This document shows, one piece after another, positions 1 to 7,675 of a DNA stretch of 64,000 bases. A program made the position numbers and the translations under genes. Where the stretch lies: NCBI GenBank assembly GCA_019311105.1, contig JAFDDA010000021.1, positions 1-64,000 on the forward strand, read 5' to 3'. The notes under the pieces were generated by a model. It saw only the letters and a list, made by a program, of their open reading frames with translations. It was not told the origin of the DNA and searched no databases. Origin of the DNA: Deltaproteobacteria bacterium. GTDB taxonomy: Bacteria; Myxococcota_A; UBA9160; JAFDDA01. Position 1 is the first letter of the stretch; each line of letters opens with the position of its first letter.

Positions 1-324
1 ATGGATCGAGACGTTCTCATCTTCTTCGCTGGACTAGTCCTTGGATTCGGGCTCGCTCGTTGGCGCGCGCTCGGAGACGGACTGGGGCGTGGCGTCCTGC
101 CGGTGTTAGCGGTCGTATCGCTGACCGCAGGCGGCTTCGGAATCGTGCGTGGGGTCACTCTGCTGCTGAGTGGAGAATGGATCGGAGGGATGTGGACACT
201 CGCCCTTTGCGCGCTGTGGTTCTGGGCGGTCGCGAGGATCAGTTGGGAAGCCTTTGTTGACGGGCTGCGAGCCGTTAGAAATCCGCGAGCGTCACGCCGA
301 AAAAGAGAAGACGACCCCGAATGA
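1..324 (+). CDS. Small multi-pass membrane protein, unknown function
   Basis: A 107-residue protein with hydrophobic stretches at about residues 5-19, 33-57 and 61-80, then a basic and acidic polar tail, so probably an inner-membrane protein with a cytoplasmic C-terminus. No catalytic motif is visible and I do not recognise the family. The ATG is the first base of the window, so an upstream start cannot be excluded. Its stop overlaps, as ATGA, the start of a serine-recombinase remnant; such coupling is common in mobile-element cargo, so this gene may be left over from an integrated element. Confidence 0.55.
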   Translation: MDRDVLIFFAGLVLGFGLARWRALGDGLGRGVLPVLAVVSLTAGGFGIVRGVTLLLSGEWIGGMWTLALCALWFWAVARISWEAFVDGLRAVRNPRASRRKREDDPE

Positions 325-386
325 GAGCAGCCATCTACGCCCGCATGTCTACCGACAAGCAGTCGGCCGACCAAGCGGCACGCTAA
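321..386 (+). pseudogene. N-terminal stub of a serine recombinase (resolvase/invertase family)
   Basis: The ATG at 321 opens a 21-codon frame reading MRAAIYARMSTDKQS followed by six residues and a stop. This matches the start of serine recombinases, where Y-A-R-x-S-T-D-x-Q carries the catalytic serine of the N-terminal resolvase domain. The rest of the roughly 200-550 residue protein is absent downstream in all frames, so this is a truncated relic. Together with the tRNA 3' fragment at 1463 it points to past integration near the left edge of the window. Confidence 0.65.
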
Positions 387-785
387 GGGAGCCGACGATG
401 GCACATGAACCAGTCCACCGGTTCACACCCGCCCCACGAAACTCTGCACCGATTCGGAACCTTATTCACGATCAGGGTGCCGTGTGGGAGGGTCCACCCC
501 CTTGGGCGGAAGCGGGGGCTGGTTGGGTTGGTGCGGCGAGAGCCGGGGTGCAGTGGACCTCAGACGCGGAAGTAAGTCGAGCTGGCTACGCGCCCGCGTT
601 TCGACTGGTGCCGTTCGCCGAGGCTCGATGGCCCTGTGGCGCTTTGGCGAGCGCCGAGCCGAGCAGGTAGGCTGCAAGCCGATTTGGCGGAATGCCAGAG
701 GGAGGGATCGAGCGTGGCAGGACCCTTTCAGCGAGTCCCGGGCTCACCAGACGCCTCCAGCCGGCTGCTGGGCCGGCGAAGCTCC
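387..785. other. No supported gene
   Basis: About 400 bases after the recombinase stub. Open frames exist on both strands, but none has a plausible domain, ribosome site or start. I see no RNA gene or clear repeat. It is probably a junction or decayed sequence. Confidence 0.4.
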
Positions 786-1374
786 GTGACCCTTCAAGCG
801 ATCGAGGACCTCCTCGCTCGGGCCGACTGTGTGCGCGACGTGACGAGCGTAGTGGTCTCTGATCTATGTGCCGCGCGCAACGTCGATCTTCGACGCCGGC
901 TCAGCCGTGGCCGCCGGCAGCTCTACCACCGGTATCTCAAGCACTGCTTCGAGGACAAGGTTCTGACCCCCGGCGAAATCGACGAGCTCAGCCATTTGCG
1001 CGGGCTTCTCCATCTCGATGCGGCGGACCTCGTCGAGGTGCATGACGCCGTTGCGGTCGAGGTCTATGGCGAAGCGGTCGAGGAGGTTCTGGCGGACTTC
1101 CGCCTCGACGATGACGAAGCCGCCTTCCTGCGCGGCCTAAGGGAATCCCTCGACCTGTCGGAGGATGCACCGAGCCGCGGCGGGTGCGTTCACAGGGCGT
1201 TCCAGCTCATCGCTAGAGGATGCCATCGACGACGCACTCACCAAGGCATCGATCGCGATTCGGGAGCTGCACTGGTTCGAGGTCACCCACATCGCGGGTT
1301 ACGTCGAGGATGGCCGGACCGGCGGATGGCACGTCACCCTGTCGGCGGGGCTTCGCGGCACGCCAAGAAGTTGA
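786..1374 (+). pseudogene. TerB-like helical domain fused to dodecin, split by a frameshift
   Basis: The first frame, from a GTG at 786 (an upstream start in the same frame is possible), encodes an acidic all-helical region resembling TerB-like or tellurite-resistance domains, including YHRYLKHCFEDKVLTPGEID and LDDDEAAFLRGLRESLD. Near 1170-1185 the homology moves one frame over into SLEDAIDDALTKAS, HWFEVTHIAGYVEDG and GGWHVTLSAG. These are the hallmarks of dodecin, a small flavin-storage protein of about 70 residues. A one-base indel in the G/C-rich stretch near 1178 would join the parts into one protein of about 195 residues. It may be a true pseudogene, an assembly error, or two genes with the dodecin starting at the ATG at 1165. 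The dodecin assignment is firm; the TerB-like assignment is tentative. Confidence 0.6.
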
Positions 1375-1462
1375 GGGCGCGCAGATCAGCGTGTGGGACA
1401 AGCGCGGGACAAGTGTTTAGGACTCGGAATCGTTCTTTTTCGGTCGGTTAGACGGTTCCAAC

Positions 1463-1490
1463 ACGGGTTCGAACCCCGTTGGGGACGCCA
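1463..1490 (+). other. 3' fragment of a tRNA gene (T-arm, acceptor strand, CCA)
   Basis: Bases 1463-1479 form a perfect T-arm: stem ACGGG/CCCGT with the seven-base loop TTCGAAC. Seven bases of acceptor 3' strand (TGGGGAC), a G discriminator and encoded CCA end at 1490. No matching 5' acceptor (GTCCCCA), D-arm or convincing anticodon arm lies upstream at the expected distance, so the gene is incomplete. tRNA 3' ends are classic attachment sites, and this copy is probably an attachment scar. Confidence 0.55.
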
Positions 1491-1604
1491 CCCACCGCGT
1501 AAGTCCGCGTCCTGGCAACAATCCCGGGGGACTTTTCAGCGCCAGGCGCCTCACTGCTCCACAGGAGGGCAGCATGGCTGCGATCCGCAGAAGCGTGATG
1601 CCCG

Positions 1605-2408
1605 CTAAGGATGTCGCTTATGCACTGTCAGAAAAAGTGCAGACCATCCCAGCAACAGGGCGCAGATCGACGGCTCGGGAACGAAACTGAGTTTCCCCCA
1701 GGTCGCCGTCACGTTCTCATCGGACCCGGCCGTGAAGACCTGGAGATATCCGCCGACTCGCGCGTCGTTGAGTATTCCCCAAAGGCCATGCGGGGGGTCC
1801 TCCGCGAGAATGCCTTGGCTGAACGCGAGCGGGCCGCTCGTGTAATCCGTGCCGCCCAACGTCAGCATGTACTCGATCGTTGCAGGATCGGTCAGAGTGA
1901 GCGAATTGGCCTGATAGGCTACGCCGACGTGGACGGTATCGCCCTTTGTGTAGCTGAGGCCGTGCGAGCCCGTGAAGCTGTAGAAAGGCAGACGACCCCC
2001 AAAGACGGCAATCTCACCATCCGTCGTTCTGAGGTTGAATCGGCCATCGACGTCTTGCGACCACCACGGAGCGACCTGCAAGCCCGCCTCGCCGTCGCCG
2101 GCTCCGCTGATCCTCAAGTCGGCCGAAAACTGAAAGCTGTCGCCGTTGTTGAAGACCGCCTCGGAGCCACCACTGGCAAGGTGAAAGTTGTGCAGGTTGG
2201 CGAAGCCAGGGGTGGCGGTCGGTGTGTCGGATATCTCGACGATTGCCGGGTAACTGTTGATGGTGCTGAGCGTCGACCCCGGATCGGCATTGAAGACACG
2301 TAGGTTGAGGATCGCGCCGTCGATCGCTGGCGTTGCAGCCGCCTGGGGCGCGAGAACGCCAAAGCACACGACGCTCAAGAAGAGGTTTCTCACCAGGGTC
2401 AGGTTCAT
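1605..2408 (-). CDS. PEP-CTERM sorting-domain surface protein
   Basis: A 267-residue secreted protein. Residues 1-25 are a signal peptide ending in APQAAA. The middle is a beta-rich extracellular region with NGDSFQFSADLRISG and a Trp-Trp pair. The C-terminus is a PEP-CTERM tripartite signal: VPEPS, a hydrophobic helix of about 15 residues, then the basic end HKRHP. In this family exosortase (EpsH/XrtA type) recognises the PEP motif, cleaves, and the protein is released or anchored with exopolysaccharide. A GGAGGGATG ribosome site precedes the ATG. No exosortase lies in the window, but an exosortase-associated TIGR04073-type gene is at 28971. The substrate or binding role is unknown. Confidence 0.8.
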   Translation of the reverse strand: MNLTLVRNLFLSVVCFGVLAPQAAATPAIDGAILNLRVFNADPGSTLSTINSYPAIVEISDTPTATPGFANLHNFHLASGGSEAVFNNGDSFQFSADLRISGAGDGEAGLQVAPWWSQDVDGRFNLRTTDGEIAVFGGRLPFYSFTGSHGLSYTKGDTVHVGVAYQANSLTLTDPATIEYMLTLGGTDYTSGPLAFSQGILAEDPPHGLWGILNDARVGGYLQVFTAGSDENVTATWGKLSFVPEPSICALLLGWSALFLTVHKRHP

Positions 2409-2773
2409 TGGTCATCCCTCCGAATCGAGAACAAGACCCACCTGGCAGACCCAACTGGGAAGTGCAACTGGGAGGTGTTCCCATCCCTACGTTCATCTAG
2501 ATGCCCGTAGGTGAGTGGTACTGGGCGAGGCTATGTTGCAATAATTGTGGGATCGGGGCGGCTACGGGGAGTCGATGCGAGATCGGATTATGTCGTGTGT
2601 CAACACACCACAGTGACACCATGACACACCGAGAAGACACCGAGCGCCTTGTTCGAAGCCCCTCGATGGGACAAGCAACGTCATCTCTGTGGAACGCAAA
2701 GAGAATAACCGTCCGGATCGCAAGGCTAACGGTATTCGCCGAGAGCCCGGAACGGCCGGTGTAGTCTTCGCTC
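2409..2773. promoter_or_regulatory. Divergent intergenic region between PEP-CTERM gene and cyclase
   Basis: No gene is supported in these 365 bases. The region separates two divergent genes and must hold both promoters. It is less GC-rich than its neighbours and contains an imperfect dyad with GTGT/ACAC arms near 2590-2625. A -10-like TAGTCT at 2762-2767 lies six bases before the cyclase ATG, which would give a leaderless message; no good -35 box is visible at the usual spacing. Confidence 0.4.
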
Positions 2774-4669
2774 ATGGCTGAACAGCGCGCCCAGCGCAGG
2801 CTCAGCGCCATTCTCTCCGCCGACGCGGTCGGCTACAGCCGGCTCATGGCCGCCGACGAGATCGACACCGTGCACCTGATCGCGGAGGCGCGGCAGGTCA
2901 TGAGCGACAAGGTCGGCCAGTACGGCGGGCGCGTCGTGGACGCCACAGGCGACAACGTCCTCGCCGAGTTCCCGAGCGTGGTGGACGCCGTGCAGTGCGC
3001 CGTGGAGATCCAAGACGAACTCGAGCGAAGCACTGCGGAGCGCCCCGAAGAGCGGCGGATGCGGTTCCGCATCGGCGTGAACCTGGGCGACGTGGTGGTC
3101 GAAGACGAGCGGATCTATGGCGACGGCGTGAACGTGGCGGCGCGACTGGAGGCCCTCGCGGAGCCAGGCGGGGTCTGCATCTCCGGCACGGCCTACGACC
3201 AGGTCGAGGGGAAGCTCGCGCTCGGCTTCGAGGATGCCGGCGAGCAGACGGTGAAGAACATCCCGAAGCCGGTTCGGGTCTACCGCGTTCGGTCAGGGCG
3301 CGGAGTAGCGAACGTCGCCCACACCCGATCGCGGCGGCGTACGCCACGACGCCGTCTCCACGTCGTGCTGGCTACCACCGTGGCTATCCTGCTGCTCCTC
3401 GGTGTGGGTCTCTGGGCGAGCTGGCCCCGCCCCCTGGGCCTGCTCATCGACATCGTCGGCGTGAGCGGCCCTCCGGTCAATCCACCGCTGCCCGACAAGC
3501 CCTCCATCGTGGTGCTGCCCTTCGTGAACATCAGTGGCGATCCGGAGCAGGAGTACTTCAGTGACGGGATCACCGAGGAGATCATCACCGATCTCGCCGG
3601 CGTTCCGGAGCTGTTCGTCATTTCTCGCAACTCGGCCTTCACGTACAAGGGAAGACCTGTGAAAGTGCGAGACGTGGGGCGCGACCTCGGGGTGCGATAC
3701 GTCCTCGAAGGGACCGTCCGCAAGGCGGAGGGGCGCGTACGGATCACGGCGCAGCTCATCGATGCGACCAGCGACTTTCACCTCTGGAGCGAGCGCTACG
3801 ACCGAGAGCTTTCCGACATCTTCGCTCTCCAGTCCGATATCTCGCAGCAGATCCTGGTCGCCTTGAAGGTGGAGCTTCGGGACGCAGCGCTCGAACGGAT
3901 CGTGCGCGAATCGACCCGCAACCTCGAGGCCCAGGACACCCTGTGGAGAGGATGGGCTCACGCCCAGCGTTTCACCTGGGAGGACACTCTGGAGGCGCGG
4001 TACCTGTACGAGCGCGCCATCGAGCAAGATCCGGACTCTGCGGTGGCCTACGCGTTGGCCGGGTCTACCTACGGGATCGAATACCTCATGGGATGGAACG
4101 TCGATCCGACGTTGCTCGACCGCGCCGAAGAGCTGGAGCAGCGAGCGCTCACCTTGGACCCATCCATTCCCACGACCCATATAGTGATGGCCCTGATCCA
4201 CCTCAGACGAGGTCAGCTGGAGGAGGCGGTCGCTGCTGCGGAGAGGGCGGTGGAACTCGGCCCCAACTTCGAATTTCCGCATTTGATACTGGGGGTTGCC
4301 CTGGCTCGCCGGGGGCGGATCGTGGCTGCCATGCAATCGCTCGATCGGGCGTTGCGCCTAAATCCCAAGGCGCCCTCGGCCACTTGGGGTGCGGTGGCCT
4401 ACATCAATTTCGCCGCGGGTCGCACCGAACAGGCCGTGGAGCTGTGGGAGCAGGTCCGGGCAGCCAACACCGACGGGATCCTCCCGCGCATATCTCTCGC
4501 GGTCCTCTACGAGTCCGAGGGGCGCCACGAAGAAGCCCGTGTGCTGGCGCAGGAGATCCTGCGCGTGAACCCGGATCTCACGGCGGAGTCAGCGACTGAG
4601 CTGATCCCCGGGCTGGGATTGGACGCGGACCAGGCCATCGACCACCTGCGCAGGGCCGGCCTCCCGTGA
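2774..4669 (+). CDS. Class III adenylate/guanylate cyclase with TolB-like and TPR domains
   Basis: A 631-residue protein. Residues 1-170 form a class III nucleotide cyclase domain; likely metal-binding aspartates are D17 (ILSADAVGYSRLM) and D60 (DATGDNVLAEF), and INLGDVVVE-type and GDGVNVAARLE motifs follow. One membrane helix lies at about 196-215. A TolB/FlgO-like domain starts at KPSIVVLPFVNIS (about 240-370, with LEGTVRKAEGRVRITAQLID), and TPR repeats fill about 390-620. This is the architecture of the large CyaA-like family common in Rhizobiales and Deltaproteobacteria, thought to make cAMP in response to an envelope or protein signal through the TPR part. The ligand is unknown. It is preceded by a -10-like box only six bases from the ATG. 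Confidence 0.85.
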   Translation: MAEQRAQRRLSAILSADAVGYSRLMAADEIDTVHLIAEARQVMSDKVGQYGGRVVDATGDNVLAEFPSVVDAVQCAVEIQDELERSTAERPEERRMRFRIGVNLGDVVVEDERIYGDGVNVAARLEALAEPGGVCISGTAYDQVEGKLALGFEDAGEQTVKNIPKPVRVYRVRSGRGVANVAHTRSRRRTPRRRLHVVLATTVAILLLLGVGLWASWPRPLGLLIDIVGVSGPPVNPPLPDKPSIVVLPFVNISGDPEQEYFSDGITEEIITDLAGVPELFVISRNSAFTYKGRPVKVRDVGRDLGVRYVLEGTVRKAEGRVRITAQLIDATSDFHLWSERYDRELSDIFALQSDISQQILVALKVELRDAALERIVRESTRNLEAQDTLWRGWAHAQRFTWEDTLEARYLYERAIEQDPDSAVAYALAGSTYGIEYLMGWNVDPTLLDRAEELEQRALTLDPSIPTTHIVMALIHLRRGQLEEAVAAAERAVELGPNFEFPHLILGVALARRGRIVAAMQSLDRALRLNPKAPSATWGAVAYINFAAGRTEQAVELWEQVRAANTDGILPRISLAVLYESEGRHEEARVLAQEILRVNPDLTAESATELIPGLGLDADQAIDHLRRAGLP

Positions 4670-5141
4670 CGGGCTCGTATCTTCGTACCCGGACGGAGGG
4701 GAGCGCTGGTTCGGAGCTATGCCGATCGCATTCGTGCCACGCGACCCTGGGGAGAATCTCCTCGAGTCCGGTGATGACCCTCAGTGGCCCTCGATGACCG
4801 TCACAGCCGTGAGGTCGGGTCGGCGCTCGTGCTACACGCGAGAGCCGCGAGTTGCTACACACGGCCGGAGGAGGGCCTCGAAGGGGCCTGCTAAGTGCTT
4901 GAATTCACGAGACCCGGCCGGCGCCTGGGTTCCCTACGTCTCCTCCTGCCTGGGTCACCATGGGGCCGCCATAGGCGGAATCAGATTTGGCCTGACCATC
5001 CAAAACTCAGAGGGCTCGGCAGCATTGCGGCAGAGGAACCGGTCGCCGTTCCAGAGCGTCGCAACATTCGACGCCGCCTGCGCGAAGGTCCCGCGTCCGG
5101 TCGGCCGATGGTAGGATGCAACGGTTCGGGAGGATTCGTTC
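4670..5141. other. Non-coding stretch with a partial copy of the repeat at 16252
   Basis: No supported gene; the open frames here lack ribosome sites and have unlikely composition. Bases 4961-5002 read GCCGCCATAGGCGGAATC, then a diverged segment, then GACCATCC, and align with 16251-16292 at roughly 70 percent by eye. The ribosome site GGGAGGA for the next gene lies at the right edge. Confidence 0.45.
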
Positions 5142-5381
5142 ATGGGGAAGCGAGTGCGCAAGGCGATGGGCCTGGTGATCGCCACCGTCCTGTTCGCAGG
5201 CGCGTCGCCGGCCGCCCAGGCCGACGAATACGAATCCGATCGCGCCGGCCACCCGGTTCGCATCGTCGCCTACCTGGTTCACCCGATCGGCGTGGTCCTC
5301 GACTACCTGCTCCTTCGGCCCGTGCACTGGCTTGGCCACCAGGAGCCGTTCAAGACCCTCTTCGGGCACGAGGACGAGTAG
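5142..5381 (+). CDS. Small exported protein, unknown function
   Basis: A 79-residue protein with a signal peptide (residues 1-27, basic start, hydrophobic core, cleavage near AAQA-DE). The mature part is about 52 residues with a short hydrophobic segment (IVAYLVHPIGVVLDYLLL) and several His and Trp residues near the end (PVHWLGHQEPFKTLFGHED). The ribosome site GGGAGGATTCGTTC precedes the ATG. It lies directly upstream of the lptC/A gene in the same direction, with a separate promoter candidate between them. I do not recognise a named family. Confidence 0.65.
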   Translation: MGKRVRKAMGLVIATVLFAGASPAAQADEYESDRAGHPVRIVAYLVHPIGVVLDYLLLRPVHWLGHQEPFKTLFGHEDE

Positions 5382-5409
5382 GCTTCTCACCCGCGAGCGG
5401 TCTTCTGTC

Positions 5410-5438
5410 TTGTTGCTGAGTCTTGGCACTGGTATGTT
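5410..5438 (+). promoter_or_regulatory. Candidate sigma-70 promoter for the lpt-rpoN operon
   Basis: TTGTTG at 5410-5415, a 17-base spacer and TATGTT at 5433-5438, with an extended -10 TGG just upstream of the TATGTT. The start codon of the next gene lies only six bases after the -10 box, so transcription would start at or next to the ATG; no ribosome site is present, consistent with a leaderless message. Confidence 0.5.
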
Positions 5439-5444
5439 TATTGC

Positions 5445-6920
5445 ATGTGGTCCCCCCTCGTGCGGCTTGGCGCACTCCGTGCTCTCGCGCTCATCTGTCT
5501 GATCGCTCCGGCTCCGGCTTCCGCCGTCGACCTCGTGCTTTCGGAGATGACCTACGTGGGGAGCGAAGCCGGCCAGCCGGGGATGGTGCTGGTGGCCGAG
5601 CGGGCCCGCATCGAACACGGCGGCAACCTCGCACACCTCGAAGTCGTCCGGCTCGACGCGGCCGGCGACGACGGCGCTTCCAGCGTCCAGCTCACCTGCG
5701 ACCGGGCGGTGCTGGACCTCGAGACCAGCGACTTCACCGCCAAGGGGAACGTTCGCGGCAACACCGCCGACGGCCACCACTTCAAGACCGAGGAAGCCGA
5801 GTTCAGCCACCGCGCGCGTACGATCGAGAGCGGCGTCGCGGTGGACATCGTCGACCCCCTAGGCACGCGCCTCGAAGGCTCGGGCTTCCACTACGACGTC
5901 GGCCGGGCAATCATGAAGATGCGAAACGCCACCGTGAGCGAATCCACGATGATGGGCATGAGGATTCGAGCCACTGCAGGGGCTTTCTTGATCACGCTGT
6001 GCGCGCTCGCCGTGGGTTTCGCCGGCTCGGCTCGGGCCGCCAGCTCGGTCGGCGTTGCACCCTTCGAGAAGAGCGGTTCCGGCGAGCCGCCCGACATCGC
6101 GACCCGCCTGGCCGACCGGCTGACGACGGCCGGGGTCGCCTGCACGGGCCCCGATCAGATCGGCATCCCGGCCGTGGCCGAGCCGGCGCCGGCCCAGGTG
6201 AAGACCTGGTCCGAGGGGGCGGGCGTCGATGGCATCGTCTTCGGTCGCGTCACAGGGATCGGCAGCCGCTTCAGCGTCGACGTCCAACTCCGCTCCACCG
6301 AGACGGGCGAGGTCGTGAGCGTTCACGTGGTCGAGATCGACTCCTTGGCGGCGGTGGACGGCGCCGTCGCCGAGCTGGCGAGGAAGGTGCTGGAGGGGCT
6401 GACCGTGCTCGAAACGGGGGTGCCCTTGGCGCGAGCCTCGATCGCAGGCGCTGCGAAGGCGTCGCCGGCCGTTGCCGCTCGGCCGCCGGCCAAGAAGGCC
6501 AAGAAGGACGACGGATTCTTCGGTGGCGACGGCTCGCCGCTGCGGATCAAGTCGGACGACCTGGAGGCCCGCGCGGTAGATGGCGCGCGACACATGATCT
6601 TCACGAAGAACGTGAGGGCCACGCGCGGCGACATGGTGCTGACGTCCAACCGCCTCGACGCCTTCTACCCGAAGGGTTCGAGCCGGCCGGACAAGATCGT
6701 CGCCACGGGCAACGTCAAGATGGACCGCGACGCGGGCCAGGCTCGCTGCCAGAAGATGACCTACCTGCAGGCCGACGGGCGGATCCACTGCGAAGGCAAT
6801 GCCGAACTCGTGCGCGAGGGCGACCGCGCCAAGGGCGACAAGATCGAGTGGGATCTCGAGACCGACACGATCTTCATCAAGGGCAATGCCGACGTGTTGC
6901 TCATCGACGAGGAGGAGTAG
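5445..6920 (+). CDS. lptA: LptC-like / FlgO-like / LptA-like fusion, LPS transport
   Basis: A 491-residue protein that appears to be several genes in one frame. Residues 1-27 are a signal peptide and about 28-165 an LptC-like beta region (CDRAVLDLETSDFTAKGNVR, GFHYDVGRAIMKMRNATV). A second signal-like segment at about 169-200 follows three in-frame methionines (codons at 5949, 5952 and 5958). About 200-325 resemble a FlgO/TolB-type nucleotide-free domain, and about 365-491 are an OstA/LptA beta-jellyroll (SNRLDAFYPKG, IHCEGNAELVREGD, IKGNADVLLID). LptC and LptA form the periplasmic bridge carrying LPS from LptBFG to the outer membrane. The next gene is lptB, as expected. Either this is a true fusion or translation restarts at about 5949 to give a separate FlgO-LptA protein. 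Confidence 0.7.
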   Translation: MWSPLVRLGALRALALICLIAPAPASAVDLVLSEMTYVGSEAGQPGMVLVAERARIEHGGNLAHLEVVRLDAAGDDGASSVQLTCDRAVLDLETSDFTAKGNVRGNTADGHHFKTEEAEFSHRARTIESGVAVDIVDPLGTRLEGSGFHYDVGRAIMKMRNATVSESTMMGMRIRATAGAFLITLCALAVGFAGSARAASSVGVAPFEKSGSGEPPDIATRLADRLTTAGVACTGPDQIGIPAVAEPAPAQVKTWSEGAGVDGIVFGRVTGIGSRFSVDVQLRSTETGEVVSVHVVEIDSLAAVDGAVAELARKVLEGLTVLETGVPLARASIAGAAKASPAVAARPPAKKAKKDDGFFGGDGSPLRIKSDDLEARAVDGARHMIFTKNVRATRGDMVLTSNRLDAFYPKGSSRPDKIVATGNVKMDRDAGQARCQKMTYLQADGRIHCEGNAELVREGDRAKGDKIEWDLETDTIFIKGNADVLLIDEEE

Positions 6921-6928
6921 CCCGCGCC

Positions 6929-7657
6929 ATGGCTGCCACACTCGGTGCCACAGGGTTGCGCATGCGCTACGGCGACAAGGAGGCGGTCCGCGGGGTCGAC
7001 CTCGAGGTGAACTCCGGCGAGGTCGTGGGCCTGCTGGGGCCGAACGGCGCAGGGAAAACCACGACTTTCAATCTCGTCGTCGGGGCATTGCGCCCCACGG
7101 CGGGCCGGGTCTACCTCGACGACCTCGACATCACGGCCCTGCCGATGTACCGCCGGGCCCGCCTGGGGATCACCTACCTGCCTCAAGAGCCCTCGATCTT
7201 CCGCCGCTTGACCGTCTCCCAGAACGTCGAAGCCATCCTGGAGCTGGTCGAGCCGAACAAGGCCCGTCGCAAGGAGCGTCTGCGAGAACTCCTGGAAGAG
7301 CTGGGTCTTGCCGATAAGGCGAAGACGAGGGGCGATGTGCTCTCGGGCGGGGAGCGGCGCCGGGTGGAGATCACCCGAGCGCTGGTCCTGGAGCCGAAAT
7401 TCATGCTTCTGGACGAGCCGTTCTCGGGGATCGACCCGATCGCGGTGATCGACATCCAGAAGATCGTCGAGCAGCTGAAGCTGCGGGGGATCGGTGTGAT
7501 CGTGACGGATCACAATGTGCGCGAGACGCTCCAGATCTGCGATCGCGCCTACATCATCAAGGACGGGCAGATCGTCCGGCACGGCTCGCCCGCCGAGATC
7601 GCCGGCGATGCCACCGTCCGCGAGATCTACCTCGGGGAGAACTTCCAGCTCGCCTAG
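6929..7657 (+). CDS. lptB: LPS export ABC transporter ATPase LptB
   Basis: A 242-residue ABC ATPase of normal LptB length. It has Walker A GPNGAGKTT, the Q-loop region YLPQEPSIFRRLTV, signature LSGGERRRVE, Walker B FMLLDEPFSGIDP and the switch histidine in VTDHNVRE. LptB powers extraction of LPS from the inner membrane with LptFG. The ATG at 6929 lies eight bases after the lptC/A stop; a longer upstream frame is ruled out because it would overlap that gene. rpoN follows after 18 bases, the usual delta-type order. Confidence 0.95.
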   Translation: MAATLGATGLRMRYGDKEAVRGVDLEVNSGEVVGLLGPNGAGKTTTFNLVVGALRPTAGRVYLDDLDITALPMYRRARLGITYLPQEPSIFRRLTVSQNVEAILELVEPNKARRKERLRELLEELGLADKAKTRGDVLSGGERRRVEITRALVLEPKFMLLDEPFSGIDPIAVIDIQKIVEQLKLRGIGVIVTDHNVRETLQICDRAYIIKDGQIVRHGSPAEIAGDATVREIYLGENFQLA

Positions 7658-7675
7658 GGCGGCTGACCACGCGCA

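Noticed and set aside
1380-1490. A complete tRNA gene
   Set aside because: Only the T-arm, acceptor 3' strand and CCA can be formed; no 5' acceptor match or D-arm at the correct distance.
1574-1690. A 38-codon plus-strand frame after AGGAGGGCAGC
   Set aside because: The ribosome site is good but the peptide has no recognisable feature and runs antisense into the 3' end of the PEP-CTERM gene.
1611-2303. A 230-codon plus-strand frame
   Set aside because: Antisense to the PEP-CTERM gene, which has a signal peptide, PEP motif and ribosome site.
4719-5114. A 131-codon plus-strand frame
   Set aside because: No ribosome site, no domain, high Arg/Ser/Pro content and overlap with the dispersed repeat; treated as non-coding.
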